DNA from: Leptotrichia hongkongensis | GTDB lineage: Bacteria; Fusobacteriota; Fusobacteriia; Fusobacteriales; Leptotrichiaceae | Reading direction: 5' to 3' | NCBI RefSeq assembly: GCF_041538065.1 | Contig: NZ_JBGORW010000011.1 | Coordinates: forward strand, 1-63,161 | DNA length: 63,161 nucleotides | Shown here: positions 52,634-61,593 of the stretch, piece by piece | Position numbering within the stretch: the stretch's first letter is position 1 | Layout: every line of letters begins with the position of its first letter | Made by a program: the position numbers and the translations under genes | Notes under the pieces: model-generated | What the model saw: only the letters and a program-made list of their open reading frames with translations | The model's database searches: none | What the model was told of the DNA's origin: nothing

Positions 52634-54619
52634 TTATTCTCCTGAAAATTTGTTTATCCAGCTCAAATAATTTGAATCTGTAATGTTTAAAGCCTCTATA
52701 TTTGCTTGAAAATTAACATCATCATCATATATTTTAAATATAATTGGTGCGAGTATTTTTAATGTCTGTGTCTCAAAAATACCGTGAATATTCATACTAT
52801 AAATAAGAGGTTTCTGAAATTTTAATAATTGACTGTTAGTCTGTTTTATTTCATATAAAAGTGCTAATAAATTGATTTTCTTTAAATCATTGTTTCTATC
52901 TTCAAGCACTACATCAATTTGATCTGAAAGCAGTTTTTTATATCGCCAAGATTGATGCTCCTTGTGAGCCTTGCTTTGTATCAAGAATTTCATTTTAGGC
53001 GAAAATAAAATCAAATTATCCAAATTTTTCTCATATTTTATTGAAAAATCTCTTTCAAAGAAAGTGCTGACTGCTTTTAATAAATCATTTTGAACACTAT
53101 AAATATTATTTCCATCATAAATTTTATTAATCAAAATAGATTTTTGTTCATTAAACGTGTCATAAAGATATATTTCAATCTCATATTTTTCTACATTTGG
53201 CATTTTTAAAATATTTCCAGCCAAAACAAAATTCAAATTATTATTCTGCTTTCTTATAAGTTTCATATAATCTGTACTATATCGTTTTTTAGATATAAAT
53301 AAACTTTCTTTATTGTAAGCAATTGCTAACTGATAATTTAAATTTGTTTTATAATGAAGATTTTCATTTAAATGTAAAGGCAATGAAACTGCTAAATTTT
53401 CAGCCAGTTCTGATTTCTCACCTATTGATGTAAATGTCAGAATAAGAATATTGGGCTTCACACGTCTACTTTGATTTAGCATAAATTCAGGATGATTAAA
53501 CTCATAATACCAGATAGGCTTGTTTGTTGAAAAAAAGTGAGTTACAGTATTTTCTTCTGTATTATTCCAAGTTTCAGCCTTTATTTTTAATTTCCAGAAA
53601 TAATCTTCATAATACATAAACTTTTTATAATGTTCAATCCAAGGGAATTTAGATGTAAATTTACAAAGTTCCAGTCCTTCCTTATACATATCTTTTATTT
53701 TATAATATTTCAAAACATTTAAAGCAGTATAAGCATTGTGTTTTTCTGGATTATAATATGCCAGTACATACTGCTTGAACTCATCATAAAGTTCATTTAA
53801 AATATAAATACTTGATGTAATATACATTACTTCAGCATTATAACCAGATTCTTTCAAAGCATTTATCAAAAAATAATTACCACTTTCCTTATTACCTTTT
53901 TTAAAGTAAACTATGGCCTGCTTCATTTTTGCACGCCAATTTCCTGATATTTCAGAAAGTTTTTCAAGTTTGTTCTCATATTCTTCATTACTTCTATTTT
54001 TTACAATATCAAAATATTTTTTAAATGCTATTGATGAATTTGGGTTAATTTCAATTGCTTCATAATACTTCTTTTCCGCTTCAGCTGACTTGCCACAAAG
54101 CTCTAATGCTTCGGCATAGGCTATACAAAGTCCTTCAGTCAAATTATTGATATTTAGATTTTTTTCATATAGTTCAACAGCATTCTGGCATGACCCTGTT
54201 TTTATATGATAAGTTCCAAGTAAAATCAGTTTTCTCTCAAAATTTTCATCAGTTGCATAAAATCTTAATACTGCTTCTTTTACCTCTGGATAAACCCCTT
54301 TTGAAAATGCATCTTGAATTATCGGATATAATCCATCCATATTACTCCAATTTTTCTTTATAGCTGGATATAATTTTTTTTCAATCCAGTCTTTTTTGGG
54401 CATTTTAAATTCTTTTCCGAACTCATCATAGTAGGAAATATCTTTAAAGTCATCTGAGTAATTACCACTTTCAATCATTTCGGATTCATTATTTACAATA
54501 TCGTAGATTGGTCTTCTAATCTGCTGATTATTGACGTTATTATTTATATTAACTTCTTGATTTACTGTCTTTTTATTTCTTTTTTTATCAGAAGATTTAA
54601 AAAAATTAAAAATCCCCAT
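52634..54619 (-). CDS. TPR-containing hypothetical protein, 661 residues
   Basis: Cytoplasmic, no signal peptide, AGGAGGATGT ribosome site. After an Asn-rich charged start (about 8-40), residues about 80-310 form TPR-like helix pairs, for example CQNAVELYEKNLNINNLTEG and KKYYEAIEINPNSSIAFKKY. The C-terminal half (about 340-660) has mixed strands and helices and no known domain. It may act as a scaffold. It is translationally coupled to the membrane protein that follows it (52001-52630). Confidence 0.7.
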   Translation of the reverse strand: MGIFNFFKSSDKKRNKKTVNQEVNINNNVNNQQIRRPIYDIVNNESEMIESGNYSDDFKDISYYDEFGKEFKMPKKDWIEKKLYPAIKKNWSNMDGLYPIIQDAFSKGVYPEVKEAVLRFYATDENFERKLILLGTYHIKTGSCQNAVELYEKNLNINNLTEGLCIAYAEALELCGKSAEAEKKYYEAIEINPNSSIAFKKYFDIVKNRSNEEYENKLEKLSEISGNWRAKMKQAIVYFKKGNKESGNYFLINALKESGYNAEVMYITSSIYILNELYDEFKQYVLAYYNPEKHNAYTALNVLKYYKIKDMYKEGLELCKFTSKFPWIEHYKKFMYYEDYFWKLKIKAETWNNTEENTVTHFFSTNKPIWYYEFNHPEFMLNQSRRVKPNILILTFTSIGEKSELAENLAVSLPLHLNENLHYKTNLNYQLAIAYNKESLFISKKRYSTDYMKLIRKQNNNLNFVLAGNILKMPNVEKYEIEIYLYDTFNEQKSILINKIYDGNNIYSVQNDLLKAVSTFFERDFSIKYEKNLDNLILFSPKMKFLIQSKAHKEHQSWRYKKLLSDQIDVVLEDRNNDLKKINLLALLYEIKQTNSQLLKFQKPLIYSMNIHGIFETQTLKILAPIIFKIYDDDVNFQANIEALNITDSNYLSWINKFSGE

Positions 54620-54848
54620 ACATCCTCCTATCTAAAAAGTAATCTTTATAACTTATTTTATTATAGTTATAAAATTGTCACAGTAATAGTATAGCATAAT
54701 TTATTTATTTTTGTTATATTTTTTTAAAATTTTTTCTATTCAATTTTAAAATAATCCAAAAGATACTTATTATATTTTAAATCTAACTTTAAAAATTAAG
54801 TAAAGCTCAAATTTTGTTAGAAAAACAATACCTTTCAGATTTAATTTT

Positions 54849-54953
54849 TATAGTAAAACTAGTTTAAAACAGAACTCAAAAATTATGACTATTTTATTCA
54901 AACCCAAAATTATATAATTTTTATCAGTTCAATTTTAAATGGGTTCTATTATA
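54849..54953 (+). mobile_element. 105-bp MITE-like element, copy D
   Basis: The clearest copy. It starts TATAGTAAAACTAGTTTAAA and ends GGGTTCTATTATA. Left arm TATAGTAAAAC...TTTAAAACAGAACT and the reverse complement of the right arm, TATAATAGAACCC...TTTAAAATTGAACT, agree over most of 28 bases. It is bounded by TATA at both ends, as in the other copies. It ends 16 bases before the terminator of the membrane-protein cluster. Confidence 0.7.
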
Positions 54954-54968
54954 TAATAAAAATAAAAA

Positions 54969-54990
54969 GTGAGATTATTAAAAATCTCAC
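54969..54990 (-). terminator. Terminator of the membrane-protein cluster
   Basis: GTGAGATT / AATCTCAC stem with a six-base loop, and TTTTTATTTTT on the minus strand. Confidence 0.85.
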
Positions 54991-55003
54991 AATTAAAAAG
55001 TTT

Positions 55004-55909
55004 TTATTTTTCATTATTTTCATCTAAAAAATTATTAGAGATTTGACTATTTCTCAAATCAATTTCTTCTTTATCTTTAAAATTATATTTGCTGTCTTTT
55101 CCTTCGTTTTTTAAATAGTTATTTTCAACATTTAGATAAATCACAATTTGTAAAGCTTGAGAATATAGAAGGAGTAAAAAAATAAATACTGAAATAACAA
55201 TAACTACCAAGAATACACCTATTCCATTAGAAAAACCTCTAACAATACTAGAAAGTGGCAAGATAATTATAATACTTCCTATAATAGCTACTATTACAAA
55301 TATTATTCCAGGAATTATTTTCTTTAGCCTATTTCCTTTGGACAGTTTCAAGCTATAATCCAGTGATTCTGAAAGAGTAAGATTACGAATATAATATATA
55401 TCAAAAAAGTAAAGTAGCGCCCATATAAATATAACTATCATAGCTATATTTGCTAAAAGGGCTAAAAAAGTCCCTATGAAAGGTAATCTTTCTAACACAG
55501 ATAAAATTATCCTTAAACCTAAACTTATTCCAAACATTGCAAGACATTTAATAAGAATCCCTTTTGTTGAGAACTTATCTGCTTTTCCTTCCACTTTTAA
55601 TGCAATTTTTCTCAAAAAATATGCCATAAAGTAATTATTTGCTATTATTACAAATGCAATGACTAAAATGAAACCTAATAAAGAAAACATAGAAATTAGC
55701 TGTGCATATCCTGAAAGAGCAAGCATGACCAACCAAAGGTATCCTAAAACAAAGCTTATAAGTGGAGCAAGTGTTAAAATATACTCTAAAAATGCAAGTA
55801 GCTTATTTTCTTTAAGAATTATCTTAAATAAATCAAATGCTGCACTAAAAGTTTCTCCAATTCCAAGATCTTTTTTAAAGATTTTTTCTCTTAAATTTTC
55901 CAAATACAT
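55004..55909 (-). CDS. Tandem membrane protein paralogue 1, 301 residues
   Basis: About six membrane helices. It shares with its neighbours the N-terminal plan of an amphipathic helix (LREKIFKKDLGIGETFSAAF) followed by ILKENKLLAFLEYI, and the closing pattern LNVENNYLKNEGK. The last 35 residues extend past this point with acidic residues. Related to glycerophosphodiester-phosphodiesterase membrane-type (GPDPase_memb-like) or DUF975-type families by general architecture, but this is not certain. It is the last gene of a four-gene tandem. Confidence 0.7.
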   Translation of the reverse strand: MYLENLREKIFKKDLGIGETFSAAFDLFKIILKENKLLAFLEYILTLAPLISFVLGYLWLVMLALSGYAQLISMFSLLGFILVIAFVIIANNYFMAYFLRKIALKVEGKADKFSTKGILIKCLAMFGISLGLRIILSVLERLPFIGTFLALLANIAMIVIFIWALLYFFDIYYIRNLTLSESLDYSLKLSKGNRLKKIIPGIIFVIVAIIGSIIIILPLSSIVRGFSNGIGVFLVVIVISVFIFLLLLYSQALQIVIYLNVENNYLKNEGKDSKYNFKDKEEIDLRNSQISNNFLDENNEK

Positions 55910-55969
55910 AATTTATTTTTCCTTTCCATTTTTTATAATTATACACTAAGTTTAAGAATACTTCAAACT

Positions 55970-56854
55970 TTAAGCTTGCTTCTCTTTATCTTCAGCCTGT
56001 CTTTTCAAATAATCATACTCCACATTTAAAAATATTACCGTATTCATTATTATGCCCGCAATTCCTAATATACTTGAAATAAATCCGCATACTACAGCAA
56101 TTAGAAATACAACATACGATGGCATAAAAACAAATAACTTAGTTGAAAATGGCAATACAAACACAAGATTTATCGCTGTAATAATAAGTGTTGGTATCAA
56201 TATTCTCAATCTATTTTTTTTAGATAATGCCAAATTATATTTAAAAGCTTCTAAAACTTTTATATTTCTTATATATAAAGTTTGCATGAAATAAAGAATA
56301 TTTAGAGCTACAACTATCACTATTATAAAATACACTCCATACATAATATATTCAAGAAATCTTGAATTAAAATTTTTCGTAATTAAAGAAAAAATTGTTA
56401 CCATCACTGACATAATCACTATTATGACTCCCATTACAATACAAAACAATAAATATATCCCAATAAATGTTAAATATTTAAAAAATACATTCCTAAATTT
56501 ATACTCATTTTCCCGACCTTCAATTTTATAAGCTACTTTTGTATAAATTGCACCTATCAATAAACCTAAACAAAGAGATACCAAAAGAATACCTGAAAAT
56601 ATCAAAAGTGCTGAAGCAACTGCTTCTAAAATAGCCTCTCTATCCTCAACTTGACCTGCGATTTGCATTTTTATAAGAATATTTTGCACTGTCGCATTAG
56701 AAAAAAATACCCATATCTTTCCAATAGCAAGCAAACTAGCACATAATTTATTTTCTTTTAAAAATATTTTCAAAATTTCAAATGTTTTTTTGAAATATTC
56801 TACCATTTTTAATTTTTTATCAAATAATTCTCTTTGTAAATTTTCAAAATCCAT
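55970..56854 (-). CDS. Tandem membrane protein paralogue 2, 294 residues
   Basis: Starts MDFENLQRELFDKKLKMVEY, then FEILKIFLKENKLCASLLAI. About six membrane helices follow, and the end is ...MNTVIFLNVEYDYLKRQAED. The same opening and closing motifs recur in the other members. Between them the sequences differ widely, so these are old duplicates. No catalytic residues or transport signature are seen. Confidence 0.7.
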   Translation of the reverse strand: MDFENLQRELFDKKLKMVEYFKKTFEILKIFLKENKLCASLLAIGKIWVFFSNATVQNILIKMQIAGQVEDREAILEAVASALLIFSGILLVSLCLGLLIGAIYTKVAYKIEGRENEYKFRNVFFKYLTFIGIYLLFCIVMGVIIVIMSVMVTIFSLITKNFNSRFLEYIMYGVYFIIVIVVALNILYFMQTLYIRNIKVLEAFKYNLALSKKNRLRILIPTLIITAINLVFVLPFSTKLFVFMPSYVVFLIAVVCGFISSILGIAGIIMNTVIFLNVEYDYLKRQAEDKEKQA

Positions 56855-56877
56855 AATTTTAATTCTCCTTTCAAAAT

Positions 56878-57780
56878 TTATTGTAAATTTTTATCCTGTT
56901 TTTTCAAATAATTATATTCCACATTCAAAAATACTATAACTGCTATTGTTATCATAAAGATAAGTAAAAAGCTTGAAATAGCCCCAAAGATTACTGATAG
57001 CGGAAATGCTACAAATAACGGCAGTTCAAAAATTTCTAGTGAAAATATCGTAAAAGGCATCAGCAAAAAATAATTTAAAATTCCAAATAAATCTGATAAA
57101 AATGGAATTTTTACAATAAAATCTAAAATTGCAAGAATAATAACAGGAGTTAAAATTCTTAACTTATTATTTTTAGATATTTGTAAATTATACTGGAATG
57201 CTTTAGAAAATGACATATTTCTTATGTAGTATGCTTGAATAAAATACGCCACTTTCGATAAAAGAAATAATATTAATAATGTTAATGGTATTATTAAAAT
57301 TCCCTTTATTACAAGCAGTATTGTTATTGCCGCTGTATCACTAATACCCCCTCCTGAACCAATCATCCATATAAGAATAAAATTAGCCCAGCCTAAAACA
57401 ATTAATATTCTAAAGAAAATAGCTAAAATTGCAGTACATATTCCAAATATAATCAAATATTTAGTAACTATATTTTTTAAATCGTATTCTTTAGTATTTT
57501 CAATTCTTTGTGCAACTTTTGTAATCAGAACTGCATAAAACAAGCCAATATAAACTACAATCAAAAACATCATTATTAGTACCAAAAAATTATCATTTGA
57601 AATTGCTCTTATAACAATACTATTAAGAAATAACAGAAAAATATTTGCAACTAAAAAGAATATCGTCCATAATTTATTTTCCTTCACAAATACTTTCAAA
57701 ACATCAAATGCTATTCTAAAATATTCTCCCATTTGCAATTTTCTTTTGGATAATTCATTTTGTAAATTCTGTATCTTCAT
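56878..57780 (-). CDS. Tandem membrane protein paralogue 3, 300 residues
   Basis: Starts MKIQNLQNELSKRKLQMGEY, then FDVLKVFVKENKLWTIFFLV and ends ...IAVIVFLNVEYNYLKKQDKN. Six or so membrane helices, with the third and fourth rich in Gly/Ile. Spacing to the next gene downstream (paralogue 2) is 23 bases, so cotranscription is likely. Function unknown. Confidence 0.7.
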   Translation of the reverse strand: MKIQNLQNELSKRKLQMGEYFRIAFDVLKVFVKENKLWTIFFLVANIFLLFLNSIVIRAISNDNFLVLIMMFLIVVYIGLFYAVLITKVAQRIENTKEYDLKNIVTKYLIIFGICTAILAIFFRILIVLGWANFILIWMIGSGGGISDTAAITILLVIKGILIIPLTLLILFLLSKVAYFIQAYYIRNMSFSKAFQYNLQISKNNKLRILTPVIILAILDFIVKIPFLSDLFGILNYFLLMPFTIFSLEIFELPLFVAFPLSVIFGAISSFLLIFMITIAVIVFLNVEYNYLKKQDKNLQ

Positions 57781-57813
57781 TTTTAATTACTCCTTTATTA
57801 TTTTTTAGATTTA

Positions 57814-58017
57814 TTACAATCCCTGCTTTTCCAAGTAATCGTATTCTACATTCAAAAAAATTATAACTCCCATTATTGCTATAAATATTCCTAAAAAGCT
57901 TGAAATAATTCCAGCTATTGTAGATATCGGAAAAATTATAATTAACGGTATCTTGTCAAAAAGACGTAAAAAAAATGATACTCTAAGGACAGCATTTAAT
58001 AATACAAAAATAATATT
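57814..58017 (-). pseudogene. Relic C-terminal end of a fifth tandem membrane paralogue
   Basis: On the minus strand, directly after the stop of paralogue 4 and in a different frame, reads SFFLRLFDKIPLIIIFPIST, IAGIISSFLGIFIAIMG and VIIFLNVEYDYLEKQGL then TAA at 57816-57814. That is the complete final membrane helix and closing motif of the family. It is about 65 residues long and lacks any start, so only the 3' part of a fifth gene remains. Its fusion to paralogue 4 suggests a deletion between neighbours. Confidence 0.75.
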
Positions 58018-58867
58018 ATCTGTTGTTAAAGTCTACATATTCTAAGTTCAAATAAACAAGATTGCTCACCATTATTCCCAAAACTGTATAAAGAAGTCCT
58101 GCTATTCCTCCAAAAACGGCATTAACAGTCATTAGCGTAACCTGATTTTTTATTGTAGCTTCAAATAACCAGCCTAAAAAATAATTAATCCCTACAAATA
58201 CAGTAAAAATTGTTAATAGTACAGTCAATATCCGTATTCTGTTCCCTTTGCTTATATAAAAGTTATATTTGAATGCTTCGATTATATTTATTTTTCTTAG
58301 ATAGTACGCCTGCTCGAAATATAAAAGATTTAGCTGTAAAATAATCCATAAGATTAAAAACGAAAGTGTCGATCTTGTAAATACTGTAATTATAATTCCC
58401 AATATTATCAAAAATACTTGTAATACTATGTTTACAAATGTTATAGTTAAAAATTTTACAATAATTTCAACTATACTAAACTCATTTTCCCGCTCTTCAA
58501 CTTCCAAGCCCATTTTTTTTCTTATAATAGCCGAAATAAATCGAATAATTAAATAGACTATAATAAAACATAATATAAACAGCATCACTTCAGACGTTAG
58601 TTCATTAAATTCTTTACTTTTTACAAACTCATTAGAATTAATTTTTGTACTTCCATATTTTTTTACAATTTTATCCATTACCGCCATTACTTCTGCCCCT
58701 TGAAATATTACAACAACTCCAAGAAAAAATGAAAACAGGAAATGAAAAAATAGCAGTATTGGGTGTTTTTTTGAAAACACTTTCAAAGCATTAAAACCAT
58801 TACTAAAATATTCCCATGTAGAAAAATATCTGTTTTTTAAATCATTTCTTAATTTATTAAAATCCAT
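58016..58867 (-). CDS. Tandem membrane protein paralogue 4, 283 residues
   Basis: Starts MDFNKLRNDLKNRYFSTWEY after GGAGTCC, followed by FNALKVFSKKHPILLFFHFL. About six membrane helices; ends LVYLNLEYVDFNNR, shorter than the others after the LExY motif. The first gene in the tandem and the most diverged (KKHPILLFF instead of KENKLxxxx). The 3' relic of a fifth member follows it directly. Confidence 0.7.
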   Translation of the reverse strand: MDFNKLRNDLKNRYFSTWEYFSNGFNALKVFSKKHPILLFFHFLFSFFLGVVVIFQGAEVMAVMDKIVKKYGSTKINSNEFVKSKEFNELTSEVMLFILCFIIVYLIIRFISAIIRKKMGLEVEERENEFSIVEIIVKFLTITFVNIVLQVFLIILGIIITVFTRSTLSFLILWIILQLNLLYFEQAYYLRKINIIEAFKYNFYISKGNRIRILTVLLTIFTVFVGINYFLGWLFEATIKNQVTLMTVNAVFGGIAGLLYTVLGIMVSNLVYLNLEYVDFNNR

Positions 58868-59072
58868 CAGGACTCCTCTCTTTTCTATTTTTATATCAAA
58901 AATTATAGCATACTTTATTTATTTTTAAAAACTTTTTTTACAGTAAAACTCTTCTAAAATTTATAAGTACTGCCCTAAAATTCTAATTTATCTTAATTTT
59001 TTATATCACTATTATAATTTAAAATTTTCTAAAAAAAATAATTATTTCTCTAAGAAAAATATAATTATTTTT

Positions 59073-59081
59073 TGTTATAAT
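59073..59081 (+). promoter_or_regulatory. Extended -10 promoter of the MORN-repeat gene
   Basis: TGTTATAAT, an extended -10 without a clear -35, 40 bases before the ATG. Confidence 0.5.
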
Positions 59082-59121
59082 AAAAATAGTGCTTAAAGTT
59101 TAAAAAGGAGGAAAAATTATT

Positions 59122-60030
59122 ATGTTAAAATCATTAAAAAAATCAACAATCATTCTATTTTCATGTATATCTCTAACTTCATTAGCAGCTGCAATTCCAA
59201 ACGTTTCTGCAAAAAGAAGCAGTGAATATTCTGCTCAGTCTTCACGTGCATTAAGTTCACCATATAGCACTGTTGCTGATGTCACTATTTCTGGAAACAT
59301 TGCAACTGTAAAAGAAAGTGGACAGCCATTTACTGGAATTTATGTTGAATTTGGCGAAATTAGAAATGCTCAAGTTGTTAGAAATTATCAAAATGGTACA
59401 TTAAACGGGCCTATGTTCATGTATTATCAAAATGGAAATTTACAAAAAGTTGTAAATTATACAAATGGTGTAAGAGAAGGTGAAGATATTGACTTTTATG
59501 GAAATGGAAATTCTAAAACTATACGTAATTACAGAAATGGCATGTTAAACGGAAACAGCTTTGACTTTGATGAATTTGGACGTTTAACATCATCTCTTGA
59601 ATATGTAAATAATGCTAAAAATGGAAAAGAGATAAAAATTTCAAACGGAATTGTTACAAACGAAAATAATTACGTAAACGGACAATTAAACGGTGAAGCA
59701 AAATCATATTATTCTAACGGTACTGTTCGTTCAAACGGAAATTACTCGCGTAATTTTAGAAATGGACAATGGACTTGGAACTATGATAATGGTAAGAAAA
59801 AATTAATTGAGAATTATCAAAATGGTATAATTACAGAGATTCTTGGATATTCAAGAAATGGATCAAAAGAACGTGAAATGAAACTTGTAAATGGAAATGG
59901 AAATTTCACACAGTATTACGACAACGGAAAAATCAAAGTTCAAGGTGCTTTAAGAAATTACAAGGCTTATGGAAATTGGAATTTCTATAATAAAGATGGA
60001 TATTTAACTGATACACAAGGTTTTTATTAA
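59122..60030 (+). CDS. Secreted MORN-repeat (YwqK-type) protein, 302 residues
   Basis: Signal peptide LKKSTIILFSCISLTSLAAA (residues 4-23), AGGAGG-like site upstream. After a short linker, eight or so MORN-variant repeats of about 23 residues, such as YQNGTLNGPMFMYYQNGNLQ, YRNGMLNGNSFDFDEFG, YVNGQLNGEAKSYYSNGTVR and YDNGKIKVQGALRNYKAYG. Proteins of this type are often annotated as YwqK-family antitoxins. A link to toxins is not shown here. It faces away from the membrane-protein cluster. Confidence 0.85.
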   Translation: MLKSLKKSTIILFSCISLTSLAAAIPNVSAKRSSEYSAQSSRALSSPYSTVADVTISGNIATVKESGQPFTGIYVEFGEIRNAQVVRNYQNGTLNGPMFMYYQNGNLQKVVNYTNGVREGEDIDFYGNGNSKTIRNYRNGMLNGNSFDFDEFGRLTSSLEYVNNAKNGKEIKISNGIVTNENNYVNGQLNGEAKSYYSNGTVRSNGNYSRNFRNGQWTWNYDNGKKKLIENYQNGIITEILGYSRNGSKEREMKLVNGNGNFTQYYDNGKIKVQGALRNYKAYGNWNFYNKDGYLTDTQGFY

Positions 60031-60132
60031 AAAAACTTGATTTATTTTGATTTTAAAGGTATAATATTTATGTAACAGGTGTTTTAAAGGAGAATAAAAG
60101 AAAAAAATTTACTTAGAAAAGTGGTGTTAATT

Positions 60133-60501
60133 ATGAAAAAACTATTATTCGCTTTAATGCTTTTTGTAAATATTTTAGGATTTTCAGCATTGAAAAATGG
60201 TATTTATTCTGTTGAAAAAAGATATGACGGTAACTGGACTTCATTCGTAAAAATAACAGTTAAGGATGGAAAAATAATCGGTGCCCAATACGACAGAAAA
60301 AATCAAAGAGGTGAATTGTTTTCAATGAGCCAAAATTCTTTTAGAGATGTAGCTTTTGAAATTTCAAGAAATCTTATAAATTCTCAAAATGTAAGTTCTG
60401 TAACAGGAAAAGATGCAAAAGCAGTATCAGAATTTAAAGAAATGTCAAACTTTTTAATTAATAAAGCCAATAATGGTGAAACTGGAAATTTTAAAATGTA
60501 A
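60133..60501 (+). CDS. Small secreted FMN-binding-like protein, 122 residues
   Basis: Start taken at MKKLLFALMLFVNILGFSAL, a signal peptide; an in-frame GTG at 60121 would only add four residues. The mature part reads LKNGIYSVEKRYDGNWTSFV, KITVKDGKIIGAQYDRKNQR, which resembles FMN_bind/TpD-like extracellular domains (Gly-x-Tyr... Val-x-Val-x-Asp-Gly-x-Ile). The typical SGAT-type FMN-attachment Thr is not evident. The ribosome site is weak (GGTG). Confidence 0.6.
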   Translation: MKKLLFALMLFVNILGFSALKNGIYSVEKRYDGNWTSFVKITVKDGKIIGAQYDRKNQRGELFSMSQNSFRDVAFEISRNLINSQNVSSVTGKDAKAVSEFKEMSNFLINKANNGETGNFKM

Positions 60502-60556
60502 TAAATCATTACAATTAAAATCTTAATTTTTTCAAAATTAAAAAGTTAATATAGTA

Positions 60557-60600
60557 AAAAAAGGAGTATCTTCATTAATCTATGAGATTACTCCTTTTTT
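60557..60600. terminator. Bidirectional terminator
   Basis: AAAAAAGGAGTA / TACTCCTTTTTT perfect twelve-base stem between converging genes. Confidence 0.9.
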
Positions 60601-60601
60601 A

Positions 60602-61147
60602 TTAATTATTTTCTTCCAAGAATTTTAATAATTTCTGTATTTTTCTATCCTTTTCATCTTCTACTAATTTTAGTTCAAAAAAATACTTTCCTATATTTTT
60701 ATACTCCATAGCCTCTTTTTCAAATTCTTTTGAATAATCAGCTTTTTTTAAATACAGTATCTGCCTTTCTGGAAAATAAATCTGTTTTCTATTATATGGC
60801 AATATAAAAACATAAAACACATCTTTACTGCCTATCTTCCATTTCCACCCAATTAAATGTCTTTTAAAGTTAAAATGATACGACCTAACTGTATCATTAA
60901 GTGAGAATCCATAATTCATTACATAAAGTTTCGTTTTAAAATCAAATTTCTGAACATACCAAAAATCATATTTCCGATTTTCTTTTAAAAGTCTAATTCT
61001 CTCATCTTTCAGAAAGAAAATCAAACTTCCTGCATAAATTGAAATTAGAAAAATAAAAATACTTATAACTATACTTTTTCTTTTCCTATAGTAAGCTCTT
61101 ACTTTCCAAAATAGCTCTTCCAAAAAATCTAATATATCGTATATCAT
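60602..61147 (-). CDS. Hypothetical single-pass membrane protein, 181 residues
   Basis: Start chosen at MIYDILDFLEELFWKVRAYY (ATG 61147) after AGGTGA. A basic stretch (YYRKRKSIV) precedes one membrane helix (about 27-47, ISIFIFLISIYAGSLIFFL). The remaining part is soluble, with aromatic and basic residues (YDFWYVQKFDFKTKLYVMNY). No family is recognised. It lies 25 bases after the OsmC-like gene. Confidence 0.6.
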   Translation of the reverse strand: MIYDILDFLEELFWKVRAYYRKRKSIVISIFIFLISIYAGSLIFFLKDERIRLLKENRKYDFWYVQKFDFKTKLYVMNYGFSLNDTVRSYHFNFKRHLIGWKWKIGSKDVFYVFILPYNRKQIYFPERQILYLKKADYSKEFEKEAMEYKNIGKYFFELKLVEDEKDRKIQKLLKFLEENN

Positions 61148-61172
61148 TTTTCTCACCTAAATGAAATTTTAA

Positions 61173-61568
61173 CTATTCCACATCATAAATAAATGAATAG
61201 TTTTGTTTCACATCTTTACTTAAACTTCTGCCAACTACACACATTTCTTCTACTGATTTTTCAGCTTTTTCTCTTACTTCCTGACTGTATTCCTTTTTTA
61301 GATGAAATGCAATATTGATTTCTGTAACTTTAAAAGTTGTTAAATCGACTGTTTTTCCAACTTCTGCATAGCAATTTTGAAAATTCTGGTTATTAGATTC
61401 TAATTTTATTGATAAAACTGTCATAGCACATGAAGCTACAGATGCAGCGAGAAGTTCTGACGGAGAAAGCATTTCGCCATTACGGTCTGTCAAAATAATC
61501 TCGCTATTTCTGTTATTTTCTATTTTCATTCTAAAATTTTTGTCATATTTTACTATCATTTTATCCAT
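61173..61568 (-). CDS. OsmC/Ohr-family peroxide-resistance protein
   Basis: Reduces organic hydroperoxides by two cysteines, with dihydrolipoyl-type reductants in known members. 131 residues. The first Cys is in LLAASVASCAMTVLSIKLE (near residue 47) and the second in VEEMCVVGRSL (near 111). The start ATG follows AAAGGATAAAA. It is 25 bases downstream of the NADH oxidase gene, so both probably form an oxidative-defence unit. Confidence 0.9.
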   Translation of the reverse strand: MDKMIVKYDKNFRMKIENNRNSEIILTDRNGEMLSPSELLAASVASCAMTVLSIKLESNNQNFQNCYAEVGKTVDLTTFKVTEINIAFHLKKEYSQEVREKAEKSVEEMCVVGRSLSKDVKQNYSFIYDVE

Positions 61569-61593
61569 TTTTATCCTTTAATTATCTTAAATT

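Larger units (their letters stand above)
54620..55003 (-). other. Gap between TPR gene and membrane-protein cluster
   Basis: 384 bases holding MITE-like copy D (54849-54953) and the terminator at 54969-54990. The rest is A/T-rich without a frame. Confidence 0.5.

Noticed and set aside
58931..59036. Possible fifth copy of the 105-bp element (CAGTAAAACT...TAAAAT)
   Set aside because: Only the first 20 or so bases resemble the left end, and no right end or core motif is found at the expected distance.
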